NCBI RefSeq assembly: GCF_000282375.1
Contig: NZ_AKJK01000009.1
Span: 17,981-81,980, forward strand
Length of the DNA: 64,000 nucleotides
Reading direction: 5' to 3'
Source: Pseudomonas sp. GM50
GTDB lineage: Bacteria > Pseudomonadota > Gammaproteobacteria > Pseudomonadales > Pseudomonadaceae
Shown here: piece by piece, positions 8,067 to 16,190 of the stretch
Layout of the letters: every line of letters starts with the position of its first letter
Position numbering within the stretch: position 1 is the stretch's first letter
The notes under the pieces: generated by a model
Told to the model about the DNA's origin: nothing
What the model saw: only the letters and a program-made list of their open reading frames with translations
Database searches by the model: none
Made by a program: the position numbers and the translations under genes

Positions 8067-9272
8067 TCAGAGGCGTTCGATGATGGTGGCAATGCCCATG
8101 CCGCCGCCGACACACAATGTCGCCAGGCCATAGCGCAGGCGCCGGGCTTCCAGTTCATCGAGCAGCGTGCCGAGAATCGCGCAGCCGGTGGCGCCGAGCG
8201 GGTGGCCCATGGCGATGGAGCCGCCGTTGACGTTGACCTTGTCGGGGTCGATGGCCATGTCTTTGATGAACTTGAGCACCACCGAGGCGAACGCTTCGTT
8301 GACTTCGAACAGGTCAATGTCTTCGACCCGTAGCCCGGCCTTGGCCAGCGCCTTGCGGGTCGCCGGCGCGGGGCCGGTGAGCATGATGGTCGGGTCAGTG
8401 CTGGTGACCGCCGTGGCGACGATTCGCGCCCGTGGCTGCAAGCCCAGCGCCCGCCCCTTGGCTTCGGAGCCGATCAGCATCAGCACCGCGCCATCGACGA
8501 TCCCGGAGCTGTTGCCCGGCGTATGAACGTGGTTGATCCGCTCGATCTGGCTGTAAACCCGCAGGGCCGTGGCGTCGAAGCCCATTTGCCCGATCATTTC
8601 GAAGCTCGGCTTGAGCTTGCCCAGGCCTTCCATCGTCGATTCGGCGCGAATGAACTCATCGTGATCGAGCAGGATGATGCCGTTCTGGTCCTGCACCGGC
8701 ACCAGCGACTTGTCGAACGAACCGTTCGCCCGCGCCCGCGCCGCCTTCTGCTGGGAGTGCAACGCGAAGGCATCGACGTCCTGACGGCTGAACCCTTCAA
8801 TCGTGGCGATCAGGTCGGCACCCACGCCCTGGGGCGTGAAGTGGTTGTGCAAGTTGGTTTCCGGGTCCAGCGCCCAGGCCCCGCCATCGCTGCCCATCGG
8901 CACGCGGGACATCGACTCGACACCACCGACCACCACCAGGTCTTCGAAACCGGAACGTACTTTCATTGCGCCGAGGTTCACCGCTTCCAGGCCCGACGCG
9001 CAGAAGCGATTGAGCTGCATGCCGGCCACGCTGACGTCCCAATCGGCCACCTGCGTGGCGGTCTTGGCGATGTCGGAGCCCTGATCGCCGATGGGCGTCA
9101 CGCAGCCGAGCACCACGTCATCGACCTGACTGGTGTCCAGGGACGTGCGCTGCTGCAGCGCCGTCAGCAGCCCGGCCACCAGGTTCACTGGCTTGACGCT
9201 GTGCAAGGCGCCATTGGCCTTGCCTTTGCCGCGGGGCGTGCGTAACGCGTCGAATATCAAAGCTTGGGTCAT
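8067..9272 (-). CDS. Acetyl-CoA C-acetyltransferase (thiolase)
   Basis: A 401-residue thiolase, first gene of the operon with the FadB-like protein. The nucleophile is Cys91 in [11 protein letters not shown]; the second-site residues are His357 in GHPLGATG and Cys387 in LCVGGGMG. It cleaves 3-ketoacyl-CoA to acetyl-CoA and a shortened acyl-CoA, completing the cycle begun by its partner. A GAGGA precedes the ATG at 9272. Chain-length preference cannot be told from sequence. The upstream region carries a REP fragment but no PsrA-type operator that I can recognise. Confidence 0.92.
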   Translation of the reverse strand: MTQALIFDALRTPRGKGKANGALHSVKPVNLVAGLLTALQQRTSLDTSQVDDVVLGCVTPIGDQGSDIAKTATQVADWDVSVAGMQLNRFCASGLEAVNLGAMKVRSGFEDLVVVGGVESMSRVPMGSDGGAWALDPETNLHNHFTPQGVGADLIATIEGFSRQDVDAFALHSQQKAARARANGSFDKSLVPVQDQNGIILLDHDEFIRAESTMEGLGKLKPSFEMIGQMGFDATALRVYSQIERINHVHTPGNSSGIVDGAVLMLIGSEAKGRALGLQPRARIVATAVTSTDPTIMLTGPAPATRKALAKAGLRVEDIDLFEVNEAFASVVLKFIKDMAIDPDKVNVNGGSIAMGHPLGATGCAILGTLLDELEARRLRYGLATLCVGGGMGIATIIERL

Positions 9273-9302
9273 GACGTCCTCGAACCTGACGGTGAATGAA
9301 GA

Positions 9303-9345
9303 TCAAAAGATCAAAAGATCGCAGCCTTCGGCGGCTCCTACAGGA
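9303..9345. repeat. REP fragment, family D
   Basis: AAAAGATCGCAGCCTTCGG followed by CGGCTCCTACAGG, preceded by a short GATCAAAA duplication. A single half without an inverted partner. Confidence 0.6.
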
Positions 9346-9725
9346 GACCGTGTGACCCTGATCTTTATGCACTCACCTTATGCCGAGCAGCCGTGGATTC
9401 AATGACCACAGTGCTCATTGGCGTTGACGGTCACGCTCAGACGAACGGTAGTCTGCTATCGGATAAACCGATTCAAGTCACCAAGCTGTCTAGCAAACGG
9501 GCGCCCAAGAAGCTGGCCATAAGCCTCATGCCTTTTTAAAAGCGATGAGTGCTCAGCACATACGAAATGGATCTAAGCCAATCGTGACGCGGGCCCTAAG
9601 GTAAACCTGTACGAAGTTGTCGTCGGGTTTTGCCGAGGCACTCGTCCTACAAGGAAGTGCAGCGCTCTGCCGTCATGGAGATAGGCAGGCAGGCATCAGG
9701 AAATAACAAAAAAGGCGGTCAAGCC
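9346..9725. other. Intergenic region upstream of a small membrane peptide
   Basis: No convincing gene. A 45-codon frame opens at 9402 but has no ribosome site. ATCGG-ATAAA-CCGAT (9458-9472) is a short inverted repeat that could be a regulator site. The region should contain the thiolase promoter reading left and a promoter for the small gene reading right. Confidence 0.4.
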
Positions 9726-9821
9726 ATGTTCAAGCATTCGAAAGTTCGTCAAGCCGGGCTCATTCTATTCGCCACTACACTGTTGTTGATTTTGCCGAAC
9801 CTGACCAAGGTGATTGGCTGA
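9726..9821 (+). CDS. Putative 31-residue single-pass membrane peptide
   Basis: MFKHSKVRQAGLILFATTLL continues LILPNLTKVIG: a basic N-terminus and one strongly hydrophobic helix of about 17 residues (roughly 10-26). A purine-rich AAAAAAGGCGG lies about seven bases before the ATG, which is a much better start than the in-frame ATG at 9630. The shape suits a small inner-membrane peptide with the N-terminus in the cytoplasm. I do not recognise a family. It precedes the cytochrome gene by about 100 bases and could be cotranscribed with it. Confidence 0.5.
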   Translation: MFKHSKVRQAGLILFATTLLLILPNLTKVIG

Positions 9822-9917
9822 TCGAACATCAGGGTTTTCATTTCGCCAGATAAAAATGTGATTGGCTCGCTACCCGGGTCAGCGTGGCTGTGCCAACCTT
9901 TGCGGCACTTCAACGAC

Positions 9918-10745
9918 ATGGACGGCGATCACTTGAAAACGCTCATTCTATTCGGGGCCTTGCTGCTCAGCATGCCTCTAGCTGCCGCACAGCTGAATCT
10001 TGAGCTGGGCGCGAGTTCTCGCACCTGGCAGACCGAGCAATTGCTCAAGCATCCTCAGGTTCAGACCATCACGATCACCAACGACGTTTCCTACAAACGG
10101 GACATGAGCTATCGCGCCGTGCCGTTGGCGGCGTTGTTGACGGGCATCAAGCCTGAGGATCATCTGCAAGCCGTTGCCCTGGACGGTTTTGCCGCCGAAC
10201 TGGCTGCCGCGCCATTGCTCAATACCCAAGGGGCGCGGGCTTGGCTGGCGATTGAAGACCCGGCCAAGCCGTGGCCGCCGTTGTCAGAGGGCAAGCACAG
10301 TGCGGGGCCGTTTTATCTGGTCTGGACCGATCCACAAGCGGGCAATATCAGCCCCGAGCAATGGCCGTTCGAAGTGGCGAGCATCAAGCGCATGGCCCCG
10401 GTGGCCGAGCGCTTCCCTGCCCTGCTGCCCGACCCTGCGCTGAAGGCGGACGATCCGGTGAACAAGGGCTTTGCGCTGTTTCAGAAGAACTGCCTGGCGT
10501 GTCATCGACTCAATGGCGCGGGGGATGCGCAGTTCGGGCCGGACCTGAATATTCCGTTCAATCCGACCGAGTATTTCGGCGCGGATTTCCTCAAGCGTTA
10601 CATTCGTGATCCGCAGAGCTTGCGTCAGTGGCCGCAGGCGAAGATGCCGGCGTTCGCGACGAACGTGTTGCCGGAGGGGGATCTGGAATTGTTGGTGGGG
10701 TATTTGAAGCACATGGCGGGGCGCAAGGTGTCTTCGGCCAAGTAA
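9918..10745 (+). CDS. Periplasmic c-type cytochrome with an N-terminal extra domain
   Basis: A 275-residue exported protein. A signal peptide (LKTLILFGALLLSMPLAAA) precedes a domain of about 150 residues without cysteines that resembles a cofactor-free molybdopterin-oxidoreductase-like fold (DMSYRAVPLAALLTGIKP, GPFYLVWTDP). A monohaem cytochrome c domain follows, with CLACH at 192-196 and the probable axial Met at 243 in AKMPAF. It probably carries electrons in the periplasm. The start is uncertain: ATG 9918 lacks a clear ribosome site, while a TTG at 9933 is preceded by GGACGG. Either keeps the signal peptide. The redox partner is unknown. Confidence 0.78.
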   Translation: MDGDHLKTLILFGALLLSMPLAAAQLNLELGASSRTWQTEQLLKHPQVQTITITNDVSYKRDMSYRAVPLAALLTGIKPEDHLQAVALDGFAAELAAAPLLNTQGARAWLAIEDPAKPWPPLSEGKHSAGPFYLVWTDPQAGNISPEQWPFEVASIKRMAPVAERFPALLPDPALKADDPVNKGFALFQKNCLACHRLNGAGDAQFGPDLNIPFNPTEYFGADFLKRYIRDPQSLRQWPQAKMPAFATNVLPEGDLELLVGYLKHMAGRKVSSAK

Positions 10746-10760
10746 TACCCTGTGGCTACC

Positions 10761-10893
10761 CTGTGGCGAGGGGGCTTGCCCCCGTTCGGCTGCGCAGCAG
10801 ACGCAAATCGCCTGACGCGATACATCTGACGAATCGAGGAGGCAGGTTTCAGGGCCGCTTCGCGACCCAACGGGGACAAGCCCCCTCGCCACA
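10761..10893. repeat. Composite palindromic repeat, family C
   Basis: CTGTGGCGAGGGGGCTTGCC at the left is inverted at the right as GGACAAGCCCCCTCGCCACA, around a variable centre flanked by GGCTGCGCAGCAG and GCCGCTTCGCGACCC. Related copies lie near 16.8, 39.0 and 46.3 kb. Confidence 0.85.
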
Positions 10894-10904
10894 ATGAATC
10901 GCTG

Positions 10905-11714
10905 CTACTGCTGTTGCACTGAGATCACCGGCGCTGGCGTCGGTGACACAAACACCTTCGCATGCATCTGCTCACCCCCACCGCCACGGCGCATGCCGCG
11001 CACCGGGCAGGCGTCGAGGTAATCCAGGCCCACAGCCAGTTTCAGGTGACGCTCCGGGCGGGCCAGTTCGTTGGTCACATCGAAGCTGTACCAGGCGTCA
11101 TCCAGCCAGGCTTCAGCCCAGGCGTGACTGGCCAGGTGTTCGCTGTTCTCGCTGTACAAATACCCCGACACATAACGCGAGGGAATGCCCAGGCTGCGGG
11201 CGCAGGCGAGAAACGCATGGGTGTGGTCCTGGCAGACCCCGGAACGCCCGGCGAAAGCCTGGGCGGCACTGGTGTCTACTTCAGTGGAACCCGGCGTATA
11301 AGTCATGTGCTGGTTCAGGCCATGCATCAAATCGATCAGCGCCGTACGATCCCGGCGCTGCTTGCACGCCTTCTCGGCGAACGCACGCAGCGCTTCGTCG
11401 GCTTCGGTCAGGCGCGTGAAGCGCAGGAACGGCAGCGCCGACTGGCTTTCATGCTCGGCTTCGCGCAGCTCGTCGATATCTACCTGCCCACGGGCGCCGA
11501 TAATGATTGCCTCGTGGGGTTCGTCCAGCGTCAGCACATGCAGAATGTTGCCGAACGGATCGAGTTGCGCACGCACCGGGCGTGGCAAATCGAGCTGCCA
11601 GCTGAGCACATGTTGGCGTTCGCTGTCGTGGGGAGTCAGTCGCAGGTACTGGATGCTCGCCCGCACCTGATCTTCATAGTGATAGGTGGTCTCGTGGCTA
11701 ATGGAAAGTCTCAT
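10905..11714 (-). CDS. Transglutaminase-like family protein
   Basis: A 269-residue protein with the bacterial transglutaminase/protease fold: an N-terminal beta domain (MRLSISHETTYHYEDQVRAS), then catalytic Cys in GRSGVCQDHTHAF, His in LASHAWAEAWL and Asp in WYSFDVTN. The ATG at 11714 overlaps the stop of the alpha-E gene (ATGA), so translation is probably coupled. The open frame continues upstream to 12053 inside the alpha-E gene, but that part is a shadow. With ATP-grasp and alpha-E partners it belongs to a predicted peptide-ligation system. This third member may act as an amidase or peptidase on the ligated product. No signal peptide is seen. Confidence 0.85.
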   Translation of the reverse strand: MRLSISHETTYHYEDQVRASIQYLRLTPHDSERQHVLSWQLDLPRPVRAQLDPFGNILHVLTLDEPHEAIIIGARGQVDIDELREAEHESQSALPFLRFTRLTEADEALRAFAEKACKQRRDRTALIDLMHGLNQHMTYTPGSTEVDTSAAQAFAGRSGVCQDHTHAFLACARSLGIPSRYVSGYLYSENSEHLASHAWAEAWLDDAWYSFDVTNELARPERHLKLAVGLDYLDACPVRGMRRGGGGEQMHAKVFVSPTPAPVISVQQQ

Positions 11715-12661
11715 GCAGCCTCCAGATAGGAACTGTGTATGGCGTTGCCCAACTGGCGCACCAGCGGGATGAACTCGGTCAGCCAGGCGTGCAGGCCTTC
11801 GTCGAGAATTTCGTTGATACCGGTGTAGCGCAGGCGTGCGTCCATCTCTGCCGCCAAACGCTGGGCAGGACGGCCATTGGCCCCCGGCAGGCTGGCGAGG
11901 ATCTGGTCGATTTCTTCGGTGCAGGCCCGCAGGGAGCGCGGCACGTCGGCGCGCAGCAGCAACAGTTCGGCCACATGCCGGGCGCCAGGGGCGTCGCGAT
12001 AGATCTCGGTATAGGCCTCGAACGACGACAAGGCCCGCAGCAAGGCACTCCACTGGTAGTAGGCGTGGGCCGTGCCGTCGCGGACCGCTTCGGCCTGATC
12101 GCCAGCCATTTCGTAACGGGCGTCGAGCAGGCGCAAGGTGTTGTCAGCTCTTTCGATAAAGGTGCCCAGACGAATGAACCGGAACGCGTCATTACGCATG
12201 ATGGTCCCGTAGGACGCACCACGGAACAGGTGGGAACGTTCCTTGATCCACTCACAGAAACGGCTCATGCCGTAGCGACTCAAGCCCTGCTCGGCGATTC
12301 CGCGAATTTCCAGCCAGGTGGCGTTGATGTTTTCCCACATGTCGGCGGTGATTCGCCCACGCACCGCATGGGCGCTGGCTCGCGCGGCACCGAGGCAGCT
12401 GTAGATGCTCGCCGGGTTGGCCGCATCCAGGGCGAAAAAATGCAGCAGCCGCTCGGCATGCAGATTGCCGTGACGCTCCAGGTAATCGTCCAGAGTGCCG
12501 GTGATCAGCAACGGCATGGCGAGTTCGTGCAAGCCATCGCCACGACCGTCCTGAGGCATCAGTGACAGCGAATAACTGATGTCGAGCATCCGTGCGAGGT
12601 TTTCCGCCCGTTCCAGGTAACGCGACATCCAATACAGATCCGAGGCAGTTCTACTTAACAT
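11711..12661 (-). CDS. Alpha-E domain-containing protein (DUF403)
   Basis: A 316-residue all-alpha protein starting MLSRTASDLYWMSRYLERAE, the hallmark of the alpha-E family, with later blocks TLRLLDARYEM and YYQWSALLRALSSFEAY. The biochemical role of the family is unknown; it nearly always accompanies a circularly permuted ATP-grasp enzyme and a transglutaminase. Here it sits 12 bases after the ATP-grasp gene, preceded by GAAGGAAG, and overlaps the next gene by four bases. It is probably a cytoplasmic scaffold or peptide-binding partner of the ligase, which is inference. Confidence 0.88.
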   Translation of the reverse strand: MLSRTASDLYWMSRYLERAENLARMLDISYSLSLMPQDGRGDGLHELAMPLLITGTLDDYLERHGNLHAERLLHFFALDAANPASIYSCLGAARASAHAVRGRITADMWENINATWLEIRGIAEQGLSRYGMSRFCEWIKERSHLFRGASYGTIMRNDAFRFIRLGTFIERADNTLRLLDARYEMAGDQAEAVRDGTAHAYYQWSALLRALSSFEAYTEIYRDAPGARHVAELLLLRADVPRSLRACTEEIDQILASLPGANGRPAQRLAAEMDARLRYTGINEILDEGLHAWLTEFIPLVRQLGNAIHSSYLEAA

Positions 12662-12673
12662 GGCAGGCTTCCT

Positions 12674-14083
12674 TCAATCCTCGACCACCCAGGTGTCCTT
12701 GGTTCCGCCACCCTGGGAGGAATTCACCACCAGGGAGCCTTCGCGCAAGGCGACACGGGTCAAACCGCCGGGCACAACCCGGGTTTCGCGGCCAGACAAT
12801 ACAAACGGACGCAGGTCGATATGGCGTGGAGCGATGCCGTTTTCGACAAAGGTCGGACAGGTCGATAAAGACAACGTCGGTTGGGCGATGTACGCGTGGG
12901 GCTTGGCTTTGATCCGCTCGCGGAAGGATTCGATTTCCGCCGCCGTCGCCGCCGGCCCCACCAGCATTCCGTAACCACCGGAGCCCTGGGTTTCCTTGAC
13001 CACCAGCTCTGGAAGATTGGCCAGCACGTGGGACAGTTCAGAGGGATTGCGACACTGCCATGTCGGCACGTTCTTCAGGATCGGCTCTTCATCCAGGTAG
13101 AAACGAATCATGTCAGTGACGAAGGGATACACCGACTTGTCATCCGCGACCCCGGTGCCGATGGCATTCGCCAGCACCACGTTGCCGGAACGGTAGGACG
13201 ACAACAGCCCTGGAACGCCAAGCATCGAGTCCGGGTTGAACGCCAGTGGATCGAGGAAAGCATCGTCGAGGCGACGGTAGATCACATCGACGGCTTTCGG
13301 CCCGTCCGTGGTGCGCATGAACACCTTGTCGTCACGCACGAACAGGTCCGCACCTTCCACCAGCTCAACGCCCATTTCCCGGGCCAGAAACGCATGCTCG
13401 AAAAACGCACTGTTGAAGCGCCCCGGCGTCAGCACCACAACGCTCGGGTTGTCGATCGGGCTGGAGCTTTTCAGGGTATCGAGCAACAGGTTCGGATAGT
13501 GGTCGATCGGGGCGATGCGCTGGGCTGCGAACAACTCGGGGAACAGGCGCATCATCATCTTGCGGTCTTCGAGCATGTAGCTCACACCGCTGGGTGTACG
13601 AAGGTTGTCTTCGAGCACGTAGTACGTGCCGTCGCCGTCGCGCACCAGGTCGACGCCGGAAATGTGCGAATAGATATCGCGGTGCAGATCCAGCCCTTGC
13701 ATCGCCAACTGGTATTGCTCGTTGGCCAGCACTTGCTCGGCCGGGATGATGCCGGCCTTGATGATGCGCTGCTCGTGGTAGAGGTCGGCAAGGAACATGT
13801 TCAATGCCTTGACCCGCTGAATACAACCGCGCTCGACGACCCGCCATTCACTGGCGGGGATACTGCGGGGAATGGTGTCGAAGGGAATCAGGCGCTCTGT
13901 CCCCTGCTCATCACCATAGAGCGTGAAGGTAATCCCGGCACGATGAAATAACAGGTCGGCCTCGCGTCGCCGTTGTGCCAAAAGCTCGTCAGGCGTTTCG
14001 GCAAGCCAACGGGCAAACTCCCGATAATGCGGGCGGACCTGGCCGCCGGCATCGTACATCTCATCAAAATAGGTGCGGATCAT
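12674..14083 (-). CDS. Circularly permuted type 2 ATP-grasp protein
   Basis: A 469-residue protein starting MIRTYFDEMYDAGGQVRPHY. Blocks seen include VVLTPGRFNSAFFEHAFLAR, DVIYRRLDDAFLDPL, GTGVADDKSVYPFVTDMIRF and VVKETQGSGGYGMLVG, the family nucleotide-binding region. These enzymes are predicted amidoligases that form a peptide-like bond using ATP. The ATG at 14083 has an AAGGAG eight bases upstream; a 25-codon extension is not needed. First gene of a tight operon with alpha-E and transglutaminase genes. The proteasome-like Anbu peptidase and amidohydrolase partners described for some such loci are not next to it here. Confidence 0.9.
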   Translation of the reverse strand: MIRTYFDEMYDAGGQVRPHYREFARWLAETPDELLAQRRREADLLFHRAGITFTLYGDEQGTERLIPFDTIPRSIPASEWRVVERGCIQRVKALNMFLADLYHEQRIIKAGIIPAEQVLANEQYQLAMQGLDLHRDIYSHISGVDLVRDGDGTYYVLEDNLRTPSGVSYMLEDRKMMMRLFPELFAAQRIAPIDHYPNLLLDTLKSSSPIDNPSVVVLTPGRFNSAFFEHAFLAREMGVELVEGADLFVRDDKVFMRTTDGPKAVDVIYRRLDDAFLDPLAFNPDSMLGVPGLLSSYRSGNVVLANAIGTGVADDKSVYPFVTDMIRFYLDEEPILKNVPTWQCRNPSELSHVLANLPELVVKETQGSGGYGMLVGPAATAAEIESFRERIKAKPHAYIAQPTLSLSTCPTFVENGIAPRHIDLRPFVLSGRETRVVPGGLTRVALREGSLVVNSSQGGGTKDTWVVED

Positions 14084-14309
14084 GCCGTACTCCTTGTCAC
14101 CCCGGACATCCAGACCTTCGCAAGGCCCGTGCCATCGGCATAAACGCTTTGATATCAATCAGTTGGATAATGACGCCGCACGCACCGCACCAATCCTGTG
14201 CGGTAAATGCCCCAACCTGATCGCCCCCGCTTCATGGCGAAGCAATGCTGTCGCCTATCAGCAGCATAGCCAGAGTTGATTTCACTGCCCGGGGGGCGAT
14301 GCGGATAAT
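14084..14309. other. Leader and promoter region of the ATP-grasp operon
   Basis: No gene. The leftward promoter of the ATP-grasp operon should lie here. The rightward promoter proposed for the small RNA candidate lies at its right end (TTCACT, 17 bases, GATAAT ending near 14306). Confidence 0.4.
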
Positions 14310-14373
14310 CCGCGCATTCGCTGGAGAAACTTACCGAACTTCCCTTTGGCCGCCTGCTCAGGCGGTTTTTTTT
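14310..14373 (+). ncRNA. Candidate small RNA ending at an orphan terminator
   Basis: A strong intrinsic terminator at 14350-14373 (CCGCCT-GCTC-AGGCGG plus eight T) reads rightward, but no rightward gene precedes it; the upstream gene points away. A -10-like GATAAT lies at about 14301-14306, with a weak TTCACT 17 bases further up. A transcript from about 14312 would be some 60 bases long. No known RNA family is recognised, and the promoter is only suggestive. Confidence 0.35.
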
Positions 14374-14407
14374 GCCTGCTTGAAACGTTGTGAATCAAAA
14401 ACCAGGT

Positions 14408-14521
14408 CAAGAGATCGCAGCCTCGTTTCACTCGACAGCTCCTACAGGAGAACGCATCCAATGTAGGAGCTGTGTAGGAGATGTGTAGGAGCTGTCGAGT
14501 GCAACGAGGCTGCGATCTTTT
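14408..14521. repeat. Long inverted repeat, REP family D, with a triplicated 11-mer
   Basis: AGATCGCAGCCTCGTTTCAC plus TCGACAGCTCCTACA is inverted at the right as TGTAGGAGCTGTCGAGTGCA plus ACGAGGCTGCGATCT. At 14462-14494 the inner end is tripled: TGTAGGAGCTG, TGTAGGAGATG, TGTAGGAGCTG. Confidence 0.85.
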
Positions 14522-14544
14522 GACCTTTTCAAACCGCGAAAACG

Positions 14545-14572
14545 AAAACGGCCAACCCAAAGGTCAGCCGTT
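14545..14572 (-). terminator. Intrinsic terminator of the rraB-like gene
   Basis: On the minus strand AACGGCTGACC, a TTTG loop and GGTTGGCCGTT are followed by TTCGTTTT. It lies about 25 bases after the stop codon. Confidence 0.75.
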
Positions 14573-14598
14573 GCTGAGTGTCGTCGCTGTTCATGGTG

Positions 14599-14940
14599 TT
14601 ATGCGAGTAGCCCTCGTACCTCCTGCTTGACGCCCCATCCTTCGATGATACCGCCCAGAGGCTCGACCACCGCCTCGAAGTCCTGCTCAAAGTCGCCGAT
14701 CCCGTCATAGGTGGCGTACATCACTTTGCTCAGTTCCAGATGCCACGCACCGTCGTCGCGCACGCTGATCTGGGCATTCAAGGATTCACCACTGAAATGA
14801 CCTGCCGCCCTGCGTGCCCGCTCCTCGTCCGGAAAAATGGCGTAGAACTCGATGGGATGGAATCGTGAAAAGTCGAAACCGCCTTCTTTCATGCGGCGCA
14901 GCACGCTGCTGCTGATGTCTTCTTGATAGGCTGTGCTCAT
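14599..14940 (-). CDS. RraB-family ribonuclease E inhibitor-like protein
   Basis: A 113-residue acidic protein matching the RraB/DUF1260 family: FDFSRFHPIEFYAIFPDEER in the N-terminal half, the core SVRDDGAWHLELSKVMYATY, and FEAVVEPLGGIIEGWGVKQE at the end. In Escherichia coli RraB binds RNase E and changes degradosome composition; the same role in this species is inferred. A GGGGGA ribosome site precedes the ATG. Single gene with its own terminator. Confidence 0.8.
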   Translation of the reverse strand: MSTAYQEDISSSVLRRMKEGGFDFSRFHPIEFYAIFPDEERARRAAGHFSGESLNAQISVRDDGAWHLELSKVMYATYDGIGDFEQDFEAVVEPLGGIIEGWGVKQEVRGLLA

Positions 14941-15155
14941 GAAACGTCCCCCTCAGACTGATGGATAGACTTTCCGTATTCCCTGCACTTTCAACCGATT
15001 GGTGAGAGCGATACGGCAACAGAGGTTGCCGACGGGAAACAAGCATGTAGCTGACAAGACCAGACCTTAGCGAGTCATTCGCTGATCTCGCTTGCAGAGT
15101 AGCCCCAAGATAGAGCTGCTGCCAAGGTCTGGTTATGAATGTGACAGGAGGTGTA

Positions 15156-15389
15156 TCAGTTCGGGGTAATACTGATGATTTCAATGCTGTACTGGGACTT
15201 CAGACTTTTGACGGTCGGATCAGGCGTACGCCCCTCCAGATCATTGAGGTCCAGTCCGGCAACGACCGGCAGGCGCCGCTCGAGAATGAGTTTGGCGGCT
15301 TGCTCGCTATTCGGGCATTCCTCGCACTCGAAGAGTTCGTCCACTGTTTCACCGTGATCATCCACGAAAGTGATTTTCCACTTTTGCAT
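15156..15389 (-). CDS. Conserved hypothetical protein, 77 residues
   Basis: MQKWKITFVDDHGETVDELF, then ECEECPNSEQAAKLILERRL, then a short tail. The pattern of alternating strands and one helix suggests a small alpha/beta domain. The CEEC pair could bind metal or be incidental. An excellent GAGGAGG lies eight bases before the ATG at 15389, which decides the start over a frame opening at 15413. I do not recognise a family. It stands alone between REP elements and rraB. Confidence 0.65.
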   Translation of the reverse strand: MQKWKITFVDDHGETVDELFECEECPNSEQAAKLILERRLPVVAGLDLNDLEGRTPDPTVKSLKSQYSIEIISITPN

Positions 15390-15498
15390 CGGTGCCTCCT
15401 CGATAAAACCCATGGATGGGCTTACTTCTATCTGGACTTTACCCCTGACTGATCGTTCAACGGATTACCGCATGTCGGCATGAAAAAAACACAGTACC

Positions 15499-15592
15499 TG
15501 TGGGAGCGGGCTTGCTCGCGAAGGCGGTGTATCAGTCGACATCAGTATTGACTGACAGGCCGCCTTCGCGAGCAAGCCCGCTCCCACACAAG
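15499..15592. repeat. REP pair, family B
   Basis: GTGGGAGCGGGCTTGCTCGC plus GAAGGCGG faces its inverted partner CCGCCTTCGCGAGCAAGCCC plus GCTCCCAC. Confidence 0.9.
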
Positions 15593-15797
15593 GGTTATGT
15601 GTTCATTTTAGTCGTTGCTGGGTTTGTTCACCGCTTGCAGTACATTCATGGGAAGTGCTCCGCGAATGCGGGTGGCAACGGAACGGTTACCCGCCCATGA
15701 TGGCCAATCGATCGCCTCGATTGACGGGAAAGGCGCGCATTCTACGTCGCGGAATATGACAGGTCGAACCTTCGTCATTGAAGTACATGCAGAACAA

Positions 15798-15888
15798 TGT
15801 GGGAGCGAGCCTGCTCGCGATGACGGCGGCACCTTCAGCATTAATGCTGCAGACAGATCGCTATCGCGAGCAGGCTCGCTCCCACAAG
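15798..15888. repeat. REP pair, family B variant
   Basis: TGTGGGAGCGAGCCTGCTCG opposite CGAGCAGGCTCGCTCCCACA, around a centre with ATTAATGCTGCAG. Confidence 0.9.
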
Positions 15889-15915
15889 GGAAATGCGTTG
15901 TGCTTGAGGATGCAG

Positions 15916-16107
15916 TCAGATCCGCACATTGCCTCGTGGCCCGGCGATGGCCCAGATAATCAGGCCCAGGACCGGCAGCAGGAGGATCAATAGCACCCAG
16001 ATGATTTTCATCCCGGTCTCGGCGCCACTTTTAAGCACGTTGATGATGGCCCAGATGTCGAGGGCAAGAATAATCAAGCCAACCAGGCTGTTGAACGTGG
16101 AACCCAT
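15916..16107 (-). CDS. PLDc_N domain small membrane protein
   Basis: A 63-residue protein with two hydrophobic helices: LVGLIILALDIWAIINVL (about 8-25) and IIWVLLILLLPVLGLIIWAI (about 35-54), ending GPRGNVRI. This is the PLDc_N (phospholipase D N-terminal) pattern, which also occurs alone as a small inner-membrane protein of unknown role. AGGGAGC lies just before the ATG. Single gene; a REP pair lies immediately downstream. Confidence 0.85.
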   Translation of the reverse strand: MGSTFNSLVGLIILALDIWAIINVLKSGAETGMKIIWVLLILLLPVLGLIIWAIAGPRGNVRI

Positions 16108-16190
16108 GGTGACGCTCCCTAAGAGTGGTATGCCCTCTTAGGATAGTCGGGCCTTGCGAGGGTTCCGTTTTATTAGCGTCGTAGACGGCT

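Larger units (their letters stand above)
15390..15915. other. REP-rich intergenic region
   Basis: Two REP pairs occupy much of this stretch. Frames seen in the rest (for example on the minus strand at 15608-15841) run through REP sequence and have no ribosome site, so I call no gene. Confidence 0.6.

Noticed and set aside
9402..9539. 45-codon frame MTTVLIGVDGHAQTNGSLLS onward
   Set aside because: No ribosome site, and the sequence looks like a control region upstream of the thiolase gene.
11715..12053. Upstream extension of the transglutaminase frame
   Set aside because: It lies inside the alpha-E gene in another frame; the ATGA overlap at 11711-11714 and the family start MRLSISHETTYHY fix the real beginning.
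15608..15841. 77-codon minus-strand frame between two REP pairs
   Set aside because: It runs into REP sequence, lacks a ribosome site and shows no family features.
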